A stretch of DNA of 64,000 nt from Dreissena polymorpha (Eukaryota > Mollusca > Bivalvia > Myida > Dreissenidae), in assembly GCF_020536995.1 (NCBI RefSeq), contig NC_068359.1:102398384-102462383 (forward strand). Direction: 5' to 3'. The notes below the pieces were generated by a model. The model saw only the letters and a program-made list of their open reading frames with translations. It was not told where the DNA came from and searched no databases. A program made the translations under genes and the position numbers. Below are positions 12,769 through 26,085 of this stretch, one piece after another. The number at the start of each line of letters is the position of its first letter. Position 1 is the first letter of the stretch.

Positions 12769-13576
12769 GCAGGGCTCGCGCTGTCGTTCGCCACTTGAGC
12801 CATTTGCGAAAATATTGAGAATTTGGCTCAAGAAAAATCCGATTTGCGAAAATGCTTAAATCTCGTAAAATTTCATTGAAAACAGCCGCCATTTTAACCC
12901 GAAACTGGTTTTCTATATTTTTCTCTTTGTTTCAATGAAAGTATTCGCAATTTGAACAGTGAACGAAAACCGGTCTGCACCTGTATCGAGACATCGCTTG
13001 ACCTTATTGTTATTGAAGTGCACATGGTAGCTGGCCAATCAAAACTGAGCTGGCTTACACATGAAATGACGTTGTTGAATGAAACGTAAAAATGGGTGGA
13101 GCTATGAATACACAGTAAATATTGTCGTCTGCAAACAAAATAGCGGATGGTCGCAAATGTCGTATTATAAGATTAAAAATGAAAATAAGCGTGACAATAA
13201 ATTGAAAATCGGTATGCAAATTAAAGAGTGATAATTAAATAATTAGTTCTATGTCGTTGATGTTACAACTTTCTGCCGATTTCGATTGAAATGAAATTAA
13301 TTTGATCGTTTTACGCACACACTATGATAACTAACAGCGGCGTATTTTAATCAAAGTAAAACGTGAAAAACAAGTACGGTTTAATTGCAATTAAATTTAA
13401 TTAAAGTTACGAATTTGTAATGCATAGGAAGACTAATTCATGTCGTCTACTATATAAATGGAAGTAACAACTTTGTCCGTACAGTCGCTAACATGACTTC
13501 TTTAACCATAAAGCGTCCTTTGAACGAAAATGAGTCTGAACAAACAACCGTCTGTAGATCTGTCATAGTCATTAGC
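12769..13576 (+). mobile_element. Left part of a hAT-like transposon
   Basis: Starts 'cagggctcgcgctgtcgttc', the CAGGG terminus usual for hAT elements, exactly where element B is broken. No matching inverted end was found downstream, so the right part appears lost. A short open frame starts at 13493 (MTSLTIKRPLNENESEQ) and could be the first coding exon of a transposase; that is a guess. The assignment rests on the terminus only. Confidence 0.45.
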
Positions 13577-14240
13577 ACTTTTCTATGGAATTCCATAGAA
13601 AATACTATGGAATTCTACGGAAATCGATGAAAATCCATGGAATTTGATGGAATTCCATCCACTTGCCATTTTCCATCTGAAGCTGTTATGGAATTCCACG
13701 GAATCTCGACTAAAATTCCATGCATTTCCACGGAATGTATGGAAAAACACCATGGAAAGTTGGACTCAGCCATTTTTTCAACGGAAATCATTATGGAAAA
13801 TAACTTATACATTTTCTTGGATGGAAATCAATGGAAAATAACTTAGAAATTTTCGCTGGTTGTCTGAAATGTATTTGTAGTTTAAAACATGTATGAATTT
13901 ATTTGCATCATGTATTTTGTATTTAAAAGAAAATGCATAAAGATAATTATAAATTTGTTCTAGAAATTGGAACAGTTCTGGAACTGTTCCATATTTGTGT
14001 TCTAAAACGTATGTTCTGGAATTGTTCCAAAACAGTTTTTTAGAATAAATCCAGAACATTTGTGGAAAAATGGCTTAGGACTGAAACTGTTCCAATAATT
14101 TCAAGAAACTTTTTAGAACATTTCAAGGACAAAATATGGTCGAGAAATTTCTAAAAATGTTTTAAAATGTAGTTCTAGAACACATCTAGAACGCTTAAGA
14201 ACCAGTAAGTTCTACAAAAGTTATAATGGGGAATAAGAAC
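13577..14240. repeat. Two blocks of palindromic short words
   Basis: From 13577 to about 13850 the words 'atggaattccat' and 'catggaa' recur in both orientations. From about 13960 to 14235 a different word set recurs: 'gttctagaac', 'ggaacagttctggaactgtt' and 'ttctaaaac'. The style matches the word-packed ends of elements A and B, with other words. No clear TIRs were found, so these may be fragments of further members. Confidence 0.5.
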
Positions 14241-14284
14241 ACATATAGAACACCTTACACTTACAAATAGCCAAATAGACTTCA

Positions 14285-14672
14285 TAGTAGTGACAGCAGC
14301 AGCAGCAGTAGTAGTAGTTGTTTGTAGATGTAGTAGCTGTATTAGTAGTAGTAGTTGTTGTTGTGTAGTAGGTGGTTGTTGTTGTAGTATTGATGTAGTA
14401 GCAGTAGTGTTTTTTTATATCAGTAGAGGTTGTGGTGGTAGTAGTAGTAGTAGAAGTAGTAGCATTAACAGTTTCTGTAGCAATAGTAGTAGCAATAGAA
14501 GTAACAGTAGTAGCAGTTGTTGCAATAGTAGCAGTGTTGCTGCTGTTGCTGCTGTTTGCTGCTGTTGTTGTTGCTGCTGTTGCTGTTGTTGTTGCTGCTG
14601 TTATTGTTGCTGTTGTTGTTGGTGGTGTTGTTAATGCTGTAGTAATTAAAGTAGTAGTTCTGCAGATGTAGG
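14285..14672. repeat. Trinucleotide microsatellite (gta/gtt/gca/gct)
   Basis: Low-complexity run: cagcagcag, gtagtagta, then gttgttgct repeats. The serine-, valine- and cysteine-rich open frames across it are artefacts. From 14673 to the gap I see only AT-rich sequence with no gene. Confidence 0.95.
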
Positions 14673-14990
14673 AGTAGATGTTACTTTCAAAGCAATTTCT
14701 ACAAGTTTAAATTCCTTAACCCTGTCCAAGTGGTATACACACTGTTTTTCTCAATATCAAACTCAGCCAGTCCAGGTTGTCAAATAACAATCTATTGATA
14801 ACCCCAGCGTGTGCTTTGCATCAGATGTTGGGTATGTTTGCTGCAAATCTATTGGTTATAAGATATAACAGCCTTTTCTAATTGGCTGAATTCAAATACA
14901 GAAAGTTTACCTGTTAGATTGAAACATGAAACATGGTGGACAATGTACTGGTTTAACTTGTTAAAATAAAGTTAAAGAATTTAAAAAAAG

Positions 14991-15090
14991 NNNNNNNNNN
15001 NNNNNNNNNNNNNNNNNNNNNNNNNNNNNNNNNNNNNNNNNNNNNNNNNNNNNNNNNNNNNNNNNNNNNNNNNNNNNNNNNNNNNNNNNN
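14991..15090. other. Assembly gap (100 N)
   Basis: Exactly 100 N, the size commonly used for a gap of unknown length. It falls between a minus-strand gene with no visible start exons and a plus-strand gene with no visible N-terminal exons, so sequence is probably missing here. Confidence 0.99.
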
Positions 15091-15168
15091 CACAGCTCAT
15101 ATATATTTTCTTCTGCAAGTGTTCCTTGCTAATGATGGGGGGCTCTGCATGTGATATCCACTGACCAG

Positions 15169-18100
15169 TCCTGCAGACCCCTTTCCCCATCGAGAAACCT
15201 CATTGGTCCAGATCCTGTCACATGACCTGGTGGCCCAATCAGAAGGAATGGAGCTATTAATAGCCACCAGTGATGGCACTCTGATCTGCATGGGAAGTGG
15301 GGAGGAGACCAATGAGAAGATGCTTTCAGACAACATGTTTTCAAAGACGCATGCACTGTCGTTGCCTGCTGAAACGAGATCGGCAAATGATTTCCTGTTT
15401 GCAGAACTGAAGGTGATTTAAATGTTTGTTCTGTTTAACGATTGTTTGCTTTAAAATTGGAAAACATTGATTACATGGTGGACATCTGATTTAGTTATTT
15501 AAAAATATGGAATTGAGGACTCATTACCAAGCAAAGTTTTACTTTAAACAACTAGACATTAATGATTTATCTATAGTATTAATTATTGTATTTTTGATAC
15601 TAGTATTGAACACTAACATGAATATTGGGAGCATCATGATGCGTAGCTATTCAATGCATCTGTCTGAGAATGTCTGGGATGTTACTTTATTTATGTGGCA
15701 TTAAATAAGATGATTCAAATGTTCACCATGAGGAAACGTCCCCATGGACAAGGTCACACTCTAGGGTAAAGGTATTATTTAAAAAAATTACAGCTGTGTT
15801 TTTGTCCAATCATTTGTCATGGGAACAAGGTGACAAACATTTGAAAATGTTGAACTCCAGAAAACATGTATTCTACTATGTTACTGTGCAGTTTTAATTG
15901 TGGCACCCTGTTTGTTTGTGCAGACATTAATGTATTGGTGTTTATCATACAGAAGAAGTACATTAAATATTTTTTTTTGGAACCTGTAAATGTATCAGTC
16001 AGATATTTGGTTGGTCAGTTAAAAAGTTGGTCTTTAAGTCTGTAAACCTTTTTATTTCTCCACAATATTTAGTGAACCGGTTGACCCATCATCATACATG
16101 TTGGTATGATGGTTACTTGAGAATAAGGCAGATGCCAATTGATTTTGAGGTTAAAGTCTCACTGTAGATACTAACATGAAACTCGTTTGGCCTACAGTCA
16201 TCATAATGATGGTTACTTGGACGAAATGAAGATTCTTATTGATTTTGAGTTCAAATGTCAATGTCGAAGGAATTTGAAACATGAAATATATATATTTTTG
16301 TTCCCACATGCCGTCTGGAGAATTCCATGAGAAAAACTATAATCATGATCTTTAAATAATAATAGAAGTGTTTGAAGGAGTAAAATGATGTTGGAGTTCG
16401 ATTGTCAGCATTTCTTGAGTTATAGCCCATCAATTGACAAATCAAACATGGAGATTTCCAGACTTGATTCTTACTATGCACGTTCCAGCTGGGTATTTAC
16501 ATAAAAGATGAGAGCCGAACCAAAAAGAAGTCACCGGCGGCCAGTTTTACATTCATTTCACGCTCTTCGATCCAGCATTCAAAAGAACCGATGTTAAGGT
16601 CTCCGCCTATACAGTAAGGGTAAGACAGGTTTGATCTTTGAGACTGCGGATTGTAAACGCCAGTTTTCCCATTGTTTTTCAGCTAAGTGTACAAGTACTT
16701 GGGGAAAGTAGGCATCACTCTGAAATCACGGCCCCATTTTCATGTTGACTTCAACATCACTGATCCAGCCTTTATTAAGCCAGATTCTGTGCACCCTTAT
16801 ATACTCTATGGGTATATGCATTTGTTAATCTTGCAACTTTGAAATATGCTTTCATAATTTATTTGTATATTTATTTCGGAAGTATAAGACTATATCTCAA
16901 AATGTAGAAACTTGTATAAACTTTTATCCAATGTTTATGTTTTCATCTTGCTATAAATTACATTCTATACGAATATTAGTATTGCTTATTGTGTATTTAT
17001 GGTATAAACCTAATTTATTAAGATACTTTCATAAGCTACTAAATGGAACATAGGCTTATAAGCAGGAAGCATAGAGTGATTAGCCTGTCCGTTTGTTAGT
17101 CCCTTCGTTTATCTGTCCCTATGACATTAACCCAAATGGGCAAGTTTTGTTTAACATCAATTATGATTCATACAAAGCTTTGATATTTGAATGGATGATG
17201 TCATTGAATACTTTCAACACACCCGCATACCTGACCTCATATTTTCATGGACAATTACCTACTTTTGGACTTGACTGATTCAGAAGTTCACAACTTTTCG
17301 TGGACCCAAAGTGACTCTCTTTGTCAAAGTGTTCATACTTGCACTGATGTTTTCTATAAACAGTTTCAACACATGTACATCCCCTCACCTTATTTGGACC
17401 TTTACATTGACCTTCTTTTTTCTCAGACTTAATCAAATGAGCAAATGAATCAATACTGACATGATCCCAGTTGGGGCTTATGCTTGTACTGAACACAGTT
17501 TCTTACTTATAACAAGTGTTTTTTCTTGAGATTATCTTGATTCTTGGTTCTTTAACAACTTATAAATAACATCAGTAAATTATAATATACACAAAGTAGC
17601 TCCTCTGCAATTTTTCTAAGAGCATAAGTAACACAGCTATAAGTTACCCTAACATATACCCGTAAACATGGACTATCAGGATATTGTTGATTTTTATGTC
17701 CCCCACCACTATAGTGTTTTTGCCCTGTCTGTTGGTCTGTCTGTTGGTCTGTTTGCGCCAACTTTAGCATTTTGCAATAACTTTTGCTATATTAAAGATA
17801 GCAACTTCATATTTGGCATGCATGTGTATCTCATGGCTGCACATTTTGAGTGGTAAAAGGTCAAGGTCATCCTTCAAGGTCAAAGTAAAAAAAACTAAAT
17901 CAAAGCGGTGCAGAAGGGGACATAGTGTTTCTGACAAACACATTTCTTGTTGGAGCTAAACATCTGATTTTCTCTTACAATAGAAATTGTGTAGTGCACT
18001 ACTGTGTATTATATATGTAGGAATAACACTTTAATTGTTAAATAACTAAGCACATATGAAGAAAGCCATGTTTCCATGTGGCCTGTTTGTATTCCAGATC

Positions 18101-19156
18101 TATTTTGGTAGCATGATGCTTCACAAGGCAGTCTACTCAAACCCAGGTCCATACACCGTGTTCGTCAGCTCCTATCCACGGCCTAGCCATGGGCACATAA
18201 CTCTTGTGCTTACCAATAAAAATGGGCAGATAGCACAAGACATGTTTCCTATAAGGTACGTGTTTTATTGCCAATGCAAGGGAGACAAGCTTAGTTTGTC
18301 TATAATATCTTTTCTGTAAGCAGTGTCCAAATCCTAAACATAACAAAGTATAAGTCTCTTTTTAGTTTCAAAAGTATTTGTCAAGTCTGGTTGAGTCAAA
18401 ACAATGTTAACATCTTCATTGTTGTCCAATTAACAACTGTTTTGTTATCTGATTCATGGTTACAACTTGTTCTGACACCAATAAGTGTTTATTTCCTGAT
18501 GCTCACAACTCTACTTTGTTGTGAAACTGGCTCATCATTATTTTAAATTTTAAAATAAACTCCACCTTGTTGTGAAATAATCTTAATATTGCTGTGGAAA
18601 AAAAATCTAAATTGTTTTAAAATAAATTCACATTGTTATTATATAAACTGCACATTTTTATACTAGCTTAAAAATATATATCACAACAATATACACATGT
18701 AGTTAAATGACCTGAACACGTGCTATTGGCTTGAGTGTTTGAAATAAATGTGAATTTTTATCGTGCATTCCATATCGAGTTAATGGTTACTACTGCTTTG
18801 TCTCTTATTCTAATTCCTTTCCTTTGGATGTCAAATTCATGTTGAGATTCCCTTTATCCATAAGCCACTGTATCTGTCTTGGCAACCCAGCACTTCCTTT
18901 AGGAGTATTATCAGTATATTCAAATTGCAGAAACATAACTGTAATTAAATATATTATGATATGTTTGTCAGATTTGCAAGTAAATTGTTTTATAAAAAAA
19001 AATATTTTCAATTTCAGGTTCAATCAGATAATTCTAGAAGATCTTCAGTGGTTGCTAATGGCGCCCTTTGTAGCCATGGTAATCATCCTCCTGGTAAATC
19101 ATGGTTTTCCCGCCAAAGATTTGATACCCATTACACTGCAGAGCAAAGACAGATAA
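15169..19156 (+). CDS. DEX1-like FG-GAP membrane protein, C-terminal exons (partial)
   Basis: Exons read on the plus strand: about 15169-15412 (GMELLIATSDGTLICMGSG, a beta-propeller-type repeat; donor AAG/GTGATT); about 16496-16611 (TGGQFYIHFTLFDPAFK); about 16695-16811 (GKVGITLKSRPHFHVDFNIT); 18098-18255 (YSNPGPYTVFVSSYPRP, then ITLVLTNKNGQ); and 19018-19156 (LEDLQWLLMAPFVAMVIILL, then stop TAA). The last two join in phase (ATA AG/G TTC). The middle junctions, and a possible small missing exon in 16812-18097, are unresolved. The order of propeller repeat, beta-rich domain, 'PG.Y......' strand and a single C-terminal membrane helix with 'WLL..P..AM' agrees with what I remember of plant DEX1 (Defective in Exine Formation 1). 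It would be a single-pass membrane protein with its bulk outside the cytosol. The N-terminal two thirds is absent, as expected if it lies in or beyond the gap. Function in animals is unknown to me. Confidence 0.65.
17695..17955 (+). mobile_element. HINE-like element, family X
   Basis: Starts 'tatgtcccccaccactatag' and ends with the hairpin 'tgtttctgacaaaca', then 'catttcttgtt'. The start 'tatgtcccc' is repeated in reverse as 'ggggacata' just before the hairpin. This asymmetric inverted repeat plus hairpin plus CTTG is the known layout of non-autonomous Helentrons. The body has 'tgtctgttggtctgtctgt' and 'aaggtcaaggtcatccttc'. It lies in an intron of the DEX1-like gene. Confidence 0.75.
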
Positions 19157-20395
19157 CAGCTTTTGTGCTTAAAAAATTATTAATATTATATGTACAGTTC
19201 TTTTCAAACTTAACAAGAAAAATCTTTAAAAAAGATATAAGGCGTTGATTGTGGTTTGAGTTTGTGAAAGGTAAAGAGTTCAAAAAATAAGACCAAGGAT
19301 AGGAATGTCTTTTTCTGTGCAGTTCTTAGCTGGATCACACGCAATACGGGATATTACGCGGAGTTTTCGCGGCTTATTTTACATATTACATATTGCTGGT
19401 CATAAACCTATAGATACAAAACAGAAAACCATATGAAGAATGGAAGTGAAATTTAAACATATGAGTCAACCGGCCACACGCGAAGTATCCGTACATATTT
19501 TAAATATTATACGCGCGTTTGAACAAACCTGTTTTAGTGGTTTGTCGGGCATTGCTTTTTGATTTGATTATTAACAGTATCGAGAATCATCGCGCTCATG
19601 CTTAATACATTAGGCAATATGGTGGAATAATTCTTGTTAAATTAATTAGAAATAATATTTATCATGGTATTGTTGAAACACATAAAGAATCTATTATTGA
19701 CATACCATAATTATATCGCTGAATATCTTCATTTAACATCTTTTGTGGTCTAAAGAAAATCTCAGTTCACCTAGTTCACGGATAGGGTCTATATTATATA
19801 AAAAACTGGCCACGAACTCAGGTCAGCACATAAGCGTCTTCGGACGCAGCGATGACCTGTAAATAAACCCTGATAACTGCAATGCAATGCTTCCAATGTT
19901 TACTAGGATTGATTATTCATACATATCACGCCCTATGGGAATGTATTGATCTATTGAAGTGTATTCGTTCTGAACTACGCGGCCAAAGCGGGAATATCTA
20001 TATATGAATGTGTATTCATTCTGAACTAGCCGCGGGAAATTTTATTTGAATTTATTGGACAGTAAGGTGAAAAGCTGGCGTATACAGCTTACGCCGAAAA
20101 AAAAGCTTAAATGTTTACTTGTATTATATTGAGTGGATAAACCTACGGCTACCTTAAGGGTCATGGTCATATCTGGAAGTCAATGTTTAAGGTTCATAAA
20201 AGTACACCAATATGAAATGGTGTGCAAGAATAATATTGCTTAGCAATTATTATTATTATGTACAGCTGTTGTTATGAAAAAAATGATATTGGTATAAATG
20301 TTGATATTGTGTGCAAGAATCATACGGCTACCTTTGAGGTTAAGGTCATATGAATTGTCAAGGTCAAACCTTCAAAAATAACATGGCTTTCTGTT

Positions 20396-20640
20396 TCAGC
20401 TCACCTGAGCATAACATGCTCAGCTTATGGTGAGCTGTTTTGGGATTGCCCTATGTCTGCAGTGCAATATCAGCCCTATGTCTGCGGTGCAATATCAGCC
20501 CTATGTCTGCGGTGCAATATCAGCCCTATGTCTGCGGTGCAATATCAGCAGTTGAAAAGTCACCAAGTTAACACTCACACTAAGAGCACTTTAATAATTT
20601 TACTCAGGTGAGCAACCTAGGACCATGATGGCCTTTATCT
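20396..20640. mobile_element. HINE-like element, short family W copy
   Basis: Left end 'cagctcacctgagcataaca' and right part 'ttactcaggtgagcaaccta' form the inverted repeat gctcacctgag / ctcaggtgagc. The right side is followed by a weak hairpin 'ggaccatgatggcc' and 'tatcttc'. The core is four copies of a 27 bp unit 'tatgtctgcggtgcaatatc' plus 'agcccta'. Same end structure as the larger family W region near 60439. Confidence 0.65.
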
Positions 20641-21816
20641 TCATGTAGTTAATATTTGCTCTTTAGCTATCAAGATTTTCATTTCTGTTCTTGATAATTG
20701 AGGTAACGGATTTCAGTAGTTTAAGGCAATTGAGCTTTTAACAGATTATATGGAAAGAGTATTGTGGCTTGTCTTTCAAATACTAATTAATGTATTGCAA
20801 TAAACACAACAACCAGCTGAATTTTTTATTGTTTAAGGATGTTTAGTTCCATTTCGTCCCTAAAACAATAATTCTTATCATGTTTCATTGTGTTTGTTAA
20901 AACTTATTGTTCAGTGTATAAATATTAATTACTAATTGTGGAACACGAAGTACATATGTACCTTTCATTCTTTGAATTTAAAACTCCACCTGTCAATTCT
21001 GAATAATTTTATTGCATTGGTTATTATTTAAATAAAAACTGTGTTTTTGTCATACTTGTTCAGTACTTTTGGAATGATGTTAGGTTATTGACCTTTTGCT
21101 CTAAGCTTAGTGTCAAAAATGCAATTGTAGGTGATCATAAGTAGAAATATTGCCTTGTTTTTACTGAAGAATGCCTTTAATCCCTTAGAAATATGTCAGT
21201 ATTTTTTTTTCAAATATTGTTATATGATAAAGACCTTATGATCTAAATGTTATAATTAAGTCACACTTGTGAGTGACTGTTAATAGAAACTTGACTTAAG
21301 GTGTACGTTTTGAAAAATATATTAACTTATACATATAGTTACTTTTGAGAAGTGTATGGTTTATGTGAAGGGATTTAATGGCAGGTGTTTTTGCAATGAG
21401 CATCCCCAATACAGTCATGGCAAAGCTGTGGAGATTGTCTTGGTTTATACTATTAATGAGTCCATGCATACCAATAAATATAAATAAATGACATATGAAA
21501 GTTTGCATTCCATGTTTGAAAACAGTGTCCAGAGCAGCCTTTTCAGCTTTTAATATTGATATTATCTTTTGAAGGGCTATACATTTTTAAAGTTTGTATT
21601 TTCATTGTAAGGGGTTTGCATTGTGCATACCTGTACACTTATAGATATTATGTTTACGTTTTATAATGTATACATGTATTATGAAATCAGAATTGTAATC
21701 ATTGCCATCTAGTTTATATGTAGACTGGTACCACTCATCACGTTTGTTTTACTACTATGTTAAACAGCATGTAATGCTGTTTGGAAATTTGCATTGTCAT
21801 TTATTAATAAAGCTGC

Positions 21817-21931
<115 letters not shown>

Positions 21932-22199
21932 CTTGCTGTCAGACATACTCTTTCAAGCATTTATATTTACACACATGAAGTAATTTAATTGGTTGATTAA
22001 GCATAAGGATATAATTAAGATGAACTATGATATATTACACTATTTAACTCATATTATGCGTGTATTTGACATTTTGTATTTTGCGTTTTTTAATACTTGT
22101 GAATGCAGATTTACTGATTAAATTATGCTGAAAGTGTTTTTTGTCTACAACTTTCTGAGACGCTTCAAGTTCACAGTCATTACAAAAGTGCTGCATTTT

Positions 22200-22262
22200 T
22201 AACTCACCTGCTCCACGAAATGCTACAACATTGACAGTTTTTGTTGAGCTCAGGTGAGTGAT
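22200..22262. mobile_element. Remnant with family W inverted ends
   Basis: 'aactcacctgctccacgaaa' and, 40 bp later, 'gctcaggtgagtgatccagg': the two family W end motifs brought close together, with nearly all the core absent. Confidence 0.45.
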
Positions 22263-23458
22263 CCAGGTCAGCATTTGCACTCTGGTAGAAATTGTTTGGT
22301 TTAACTGGTATTGGATATCAATACAATTCATTGGGATCAATGAAGTTAAACAGTTTACCAGTTTATCACATAAATACATTTTTTATGCCGCACATAATTA
22401 CATTTTGATACGGGTGGAATTACTTCATTTACATCATAACGGTATCATTTTTCCTCGTTCAGTGGTACATTGACGTGTTTCACATTGAACCCGTGTTAGT
22501 GTTAAGCATACCGGTGTGCCGTTTATATTTATATCTAATATACACACTTTAGTCGAAATCTTCTTATTTCATTATGTATAGATTGTGTGACATGAGGGCA
22601 TATAGTTTGAAGCAACATTTCGTGATTTTATCCGTTTAGAATACATGTATCTGCTAAATATAATGTAATGATTTGTTTTTTGTTTCATCGAAATTATAAT
22701 ATAAAATCATTTACTTTTCACATACTAACGCTGGATACTAATTGTACTACACATTGTTAAACGATAAAAAAGGAATGCATCAATAAATTGGGAAAACATT
22801 TACTTTTGAAAAAACAGCCATACTGTAAAAGCTATAGATTAAATCTTGCACATTTGACTTAATTATTTAAATCCAATTTAAAACATGTAATACGTTTGGC
22901 CCATAACGCATTTGTATACATATTTATTGACCGGACATAGTATAAATGAAAGTCTAGTGTTAACCGAGCAATTAATGCATGTACACTTTTAGTAAGGACC
23001 GCAGCTGTGTTCTGCCCACGTGCGTAAATAATCGTTCGAGAATTTCATTCATTCTTCCTGCGTCATATTCGCTGTGTGTATTTACATAAACTAAACATGT
23101 CACACATCCAACTATGTGTAACACGTTTGCTTATTTAATCATTGTTTTGCTAAATGCCTTTTGTTTAACTTTTTTTATGAATAACATGACATGTTTGTTT
23201 GCACTCAGAAAGAAAGAAACGTAAGTAAGCTTCTTGAAAATACTCGTATCATGCTCCTAATGTTTATTTACAAAACATACCTTATGCCGCATACATATCG
23301 TTATAAAGCTAGATTGCTTGTTTAATTTACATTCACTCAATGAATATTTCATGCAAATGGTTATATAATATTACAAAAGTTAATTTCTACTGATATTTAA
23401 AATACAAAAGAAACCGTGTTCGATTTGCCCTCGTCATTTTTTGGCACAATATAAGAAA

Positions 23459-23985
23459 ACAAGGGACAAAATTGTCACAAAACCAGGTTTTCATTGTGAA
23501 AAAAAATCTGATAAAGGGAGAAAACTCAAACTGAACTTTTGAAATGAACAAACAAAATTAACCCCCTTTGTAAGTTTGTTTTAAAAAAATCTATTTTTAG
23601 TCGTGGCGACCTTGACATTGGAGATATTGACGTGATTCTTTCGTGCGACACACCGTCCCATGATGGTGAACAAATGTGCCAAATGATTTTAAAATCTCAC
23701 AATGAATGACATAGTTATGGCCAGGACAAGCTCATTTATGGCCATTTTTTACCTTGGAACTCAAAGTGTGACCTTGACCTTGGAGATATCGACGTAATTA
23801 TTTCGCGCGACACACCGTCCAATGATGGTGAACAAATGTGCCAAATGATTTTAAAATCTGACAATGAACGACATAGTTATGGCCCGGACAAGCTTGTTCC
23901 GCCCGCCCGCCAGCCAGCCAGCCAGCCAGCCCGCCCGCATTCGCCAATCTAATAACCAGTTTTTTCCTTCGGAAAACCTGGTTAA
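23459..23985 (+). mobile_element. HINE-like element, family Z
   Basis: Left end 'aacaagggacaaaattgtca' carries a hairpin (gggacaaaattgtcac) and then 'aaccaggttttc'. The right terminus 'ggaaaacctggttaa' is the inverse of that motif. Read on the minus strand, this is a 5' terminal repeat and a 3' subterminal repeat followed by a hairpin and cccttgtt. The core has two ~150 bp tandem units ('gaccttggagatatcgacg', 'gatggtgaacaaatgtgcc') and a gccagcca microsatellite. Full copies also occur at 34039 and 38500. Confidence 0.8.
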
Positions 23986-25892
23986 TAATGCAGCTTTAAT
24001 TTTATTAGGTTGACAATAATCAGTATATAACATTTGCTTGTCACGGAAATAAGGAATACCCCTTGTGCCACAGGTTTTACATGTTCAACGTACGTAGCAA
24101 GTTTAAATAGTCATATTTGTCCTGCATCATGCAAAAAGGGTATAATTCTATATGGCATTGGCGGCGTCTGGTCAGAAGCTATAAAATCACTCAAGGTTTC
24201 GTGACCACATATGGCATAAGACCGATTTTTATATGACGCGATTGGCTCATTTCATAAATTGTTTGGCATAGCGAGCAATTTTAACAAAGAACAATTACTT
24301 GATCAACGTGTTATCTCAGGGGACAATGTGTACACGTTTTAGTGTTTTCCGTTGAGAAATGTTGACTACTTCGCCATACCAATTTGAGAAGAACGTCCAT
24401 GGCCAATTCTGTGTTTTATGCGATGTCTTCTTCATTTCATTTGGTGGTAAAATTAATACGGCTGAAACTACAAAACAACTAACCGAAAATTTAGCTCTGT
24501 TGGAGTAAAATGTATTTTAAAACACTGAAAGCAGTTATAAAAGTTCTAAAATCATTCAAATTGTCGATCATTCTCGAAATGTTGTATAATTATGTTACAT
24601 TTATGATACGAATTCTTATGAACAAATACCAGCAGTTGAGTACGGTACTAAAACATTTGATGAAAATAGAGTGGTTTTCAGGTTTGATTTTGTATTTTTT
24701 GGGGATGAATTGAAGCTGCTTAGAGTATAGTCTTTATTGAAATCCAATTGTGATTTAAATATATTGTATAAAAATTTACTTATTATCGATTAAGGTCCGA
24801 CGAGTCATTTATGATCTTAAAGCTGTTCGGTTTGAATGCTTTCGAACAGTAAAAGCTGTTTCCTGAAATGATGTCACAATATTATAAAGCGCAAAGATTC
24901 GTCTCACGATTTGCGACGAAATTAACATAGTTTCGCATTCGTGTAGTATTGCCACAGGGAAATATTTTGTTCCATAGCCCTAGATGTATTGTCCTTAGTC
25001 TAATCTCATCCTCCGATAATCACACTATGGTACTCATAACGCTATATATAAAGCTTCGTTATTGAAATATAAAAATGTAACTGCATTCTTGTCTCATTTA
25101 TAGATAATACTAAATACATGCACGTTACGTATATAATGTTATCATAAAGGCGTACTCTACGACTTGAACGAACGTCGTATGAGTCTCAATAGGTGTTCTT
25201 CAAGGTGTAAAAGGTTTAACATTGTCTAATATTTGACAACTTAATGACAATCAATTGTTATTTGTAAAACCATAGTGTGTTGCTGGGCACTGGCGTTCTA
25301 GTAGGCTAATGGCCGACCAGGGGCCTGAGGCGTTGGCCCCAAAAGTTGCACTGCTTATGGGCCTCCAAGGCGCTAATCCGACAATTATAGCCGTATACGC
25401 TTAACGTTGTTATATGTTTTTCCCCTTCGAGTCTTCATCACATTTATACTTTATGAAGCTTTTGTCTAGATCGCATGCCTTTGACCGAGATTTTAGGGCT
25501 GATGATTTACGTCAGTCATTTCGCCTAATTTGCTATCGTGAAGGACTACCAAGCTGTTGTTTTCATGGGATCTGTTAATGATATCCAGATGACTTCGTCC
25601 TGGCTCTTTTACGTCATATACTATTAACATTTGCATAATTAAACACGTGTCGCATGTCAATCATGTTGCGAAACAGTACTGCGTAAATCAATTTATTGAT
25701 TGTGTGGTAAAATACACACATTTACTAGCAAACTATTTGATTCGCGCATTTGCGCTACAATGCTTTTATGATACTTCCAATGTGGGAATTATGTATTCAT
25801 GCTTAACAAAACATTTAAAACTGAACTGCCCAAATGACGATATTTTTACAGAGTATGAAAAACATTTCATCTCGATGATATACATGGGTCTC

Positions 25893-26085
25893 GTTCTGGG
25901 ACAACTGGGTGTAATGCATGTGCGTAAAGTGTAGTCCCAGTTTAAATGTGTGCAGTCCAGGCAGGCTAATTAAGGTCGACACTTTCCGTTCTTTTAATTT
26001 CTGTTTAAAGGAAATCTTTTTTTGAGCAAAATACAGTCTGAGACTGCCCATGCTTATCTGGAACGACACTTTTGCGTCGGAAATG
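25893..26085. mobile_element. Palindromic MITE, family P copy (worn)
   Basis: Left end 'tctgggacaactgggtgtaa' and 'catgcatgtgcgtaaagtgt'-like sequence, centre 'gtttaaaggaaatc', right part 'cttatctggaacgacacttt'. It is shorter and more divergent than the copy at 41146. Confidence 0.7.

Noticed and set aside
14290-14671. Serine/cysteine- and valine-rich frames
   Set aside because: Trinucleotide microsatellite.
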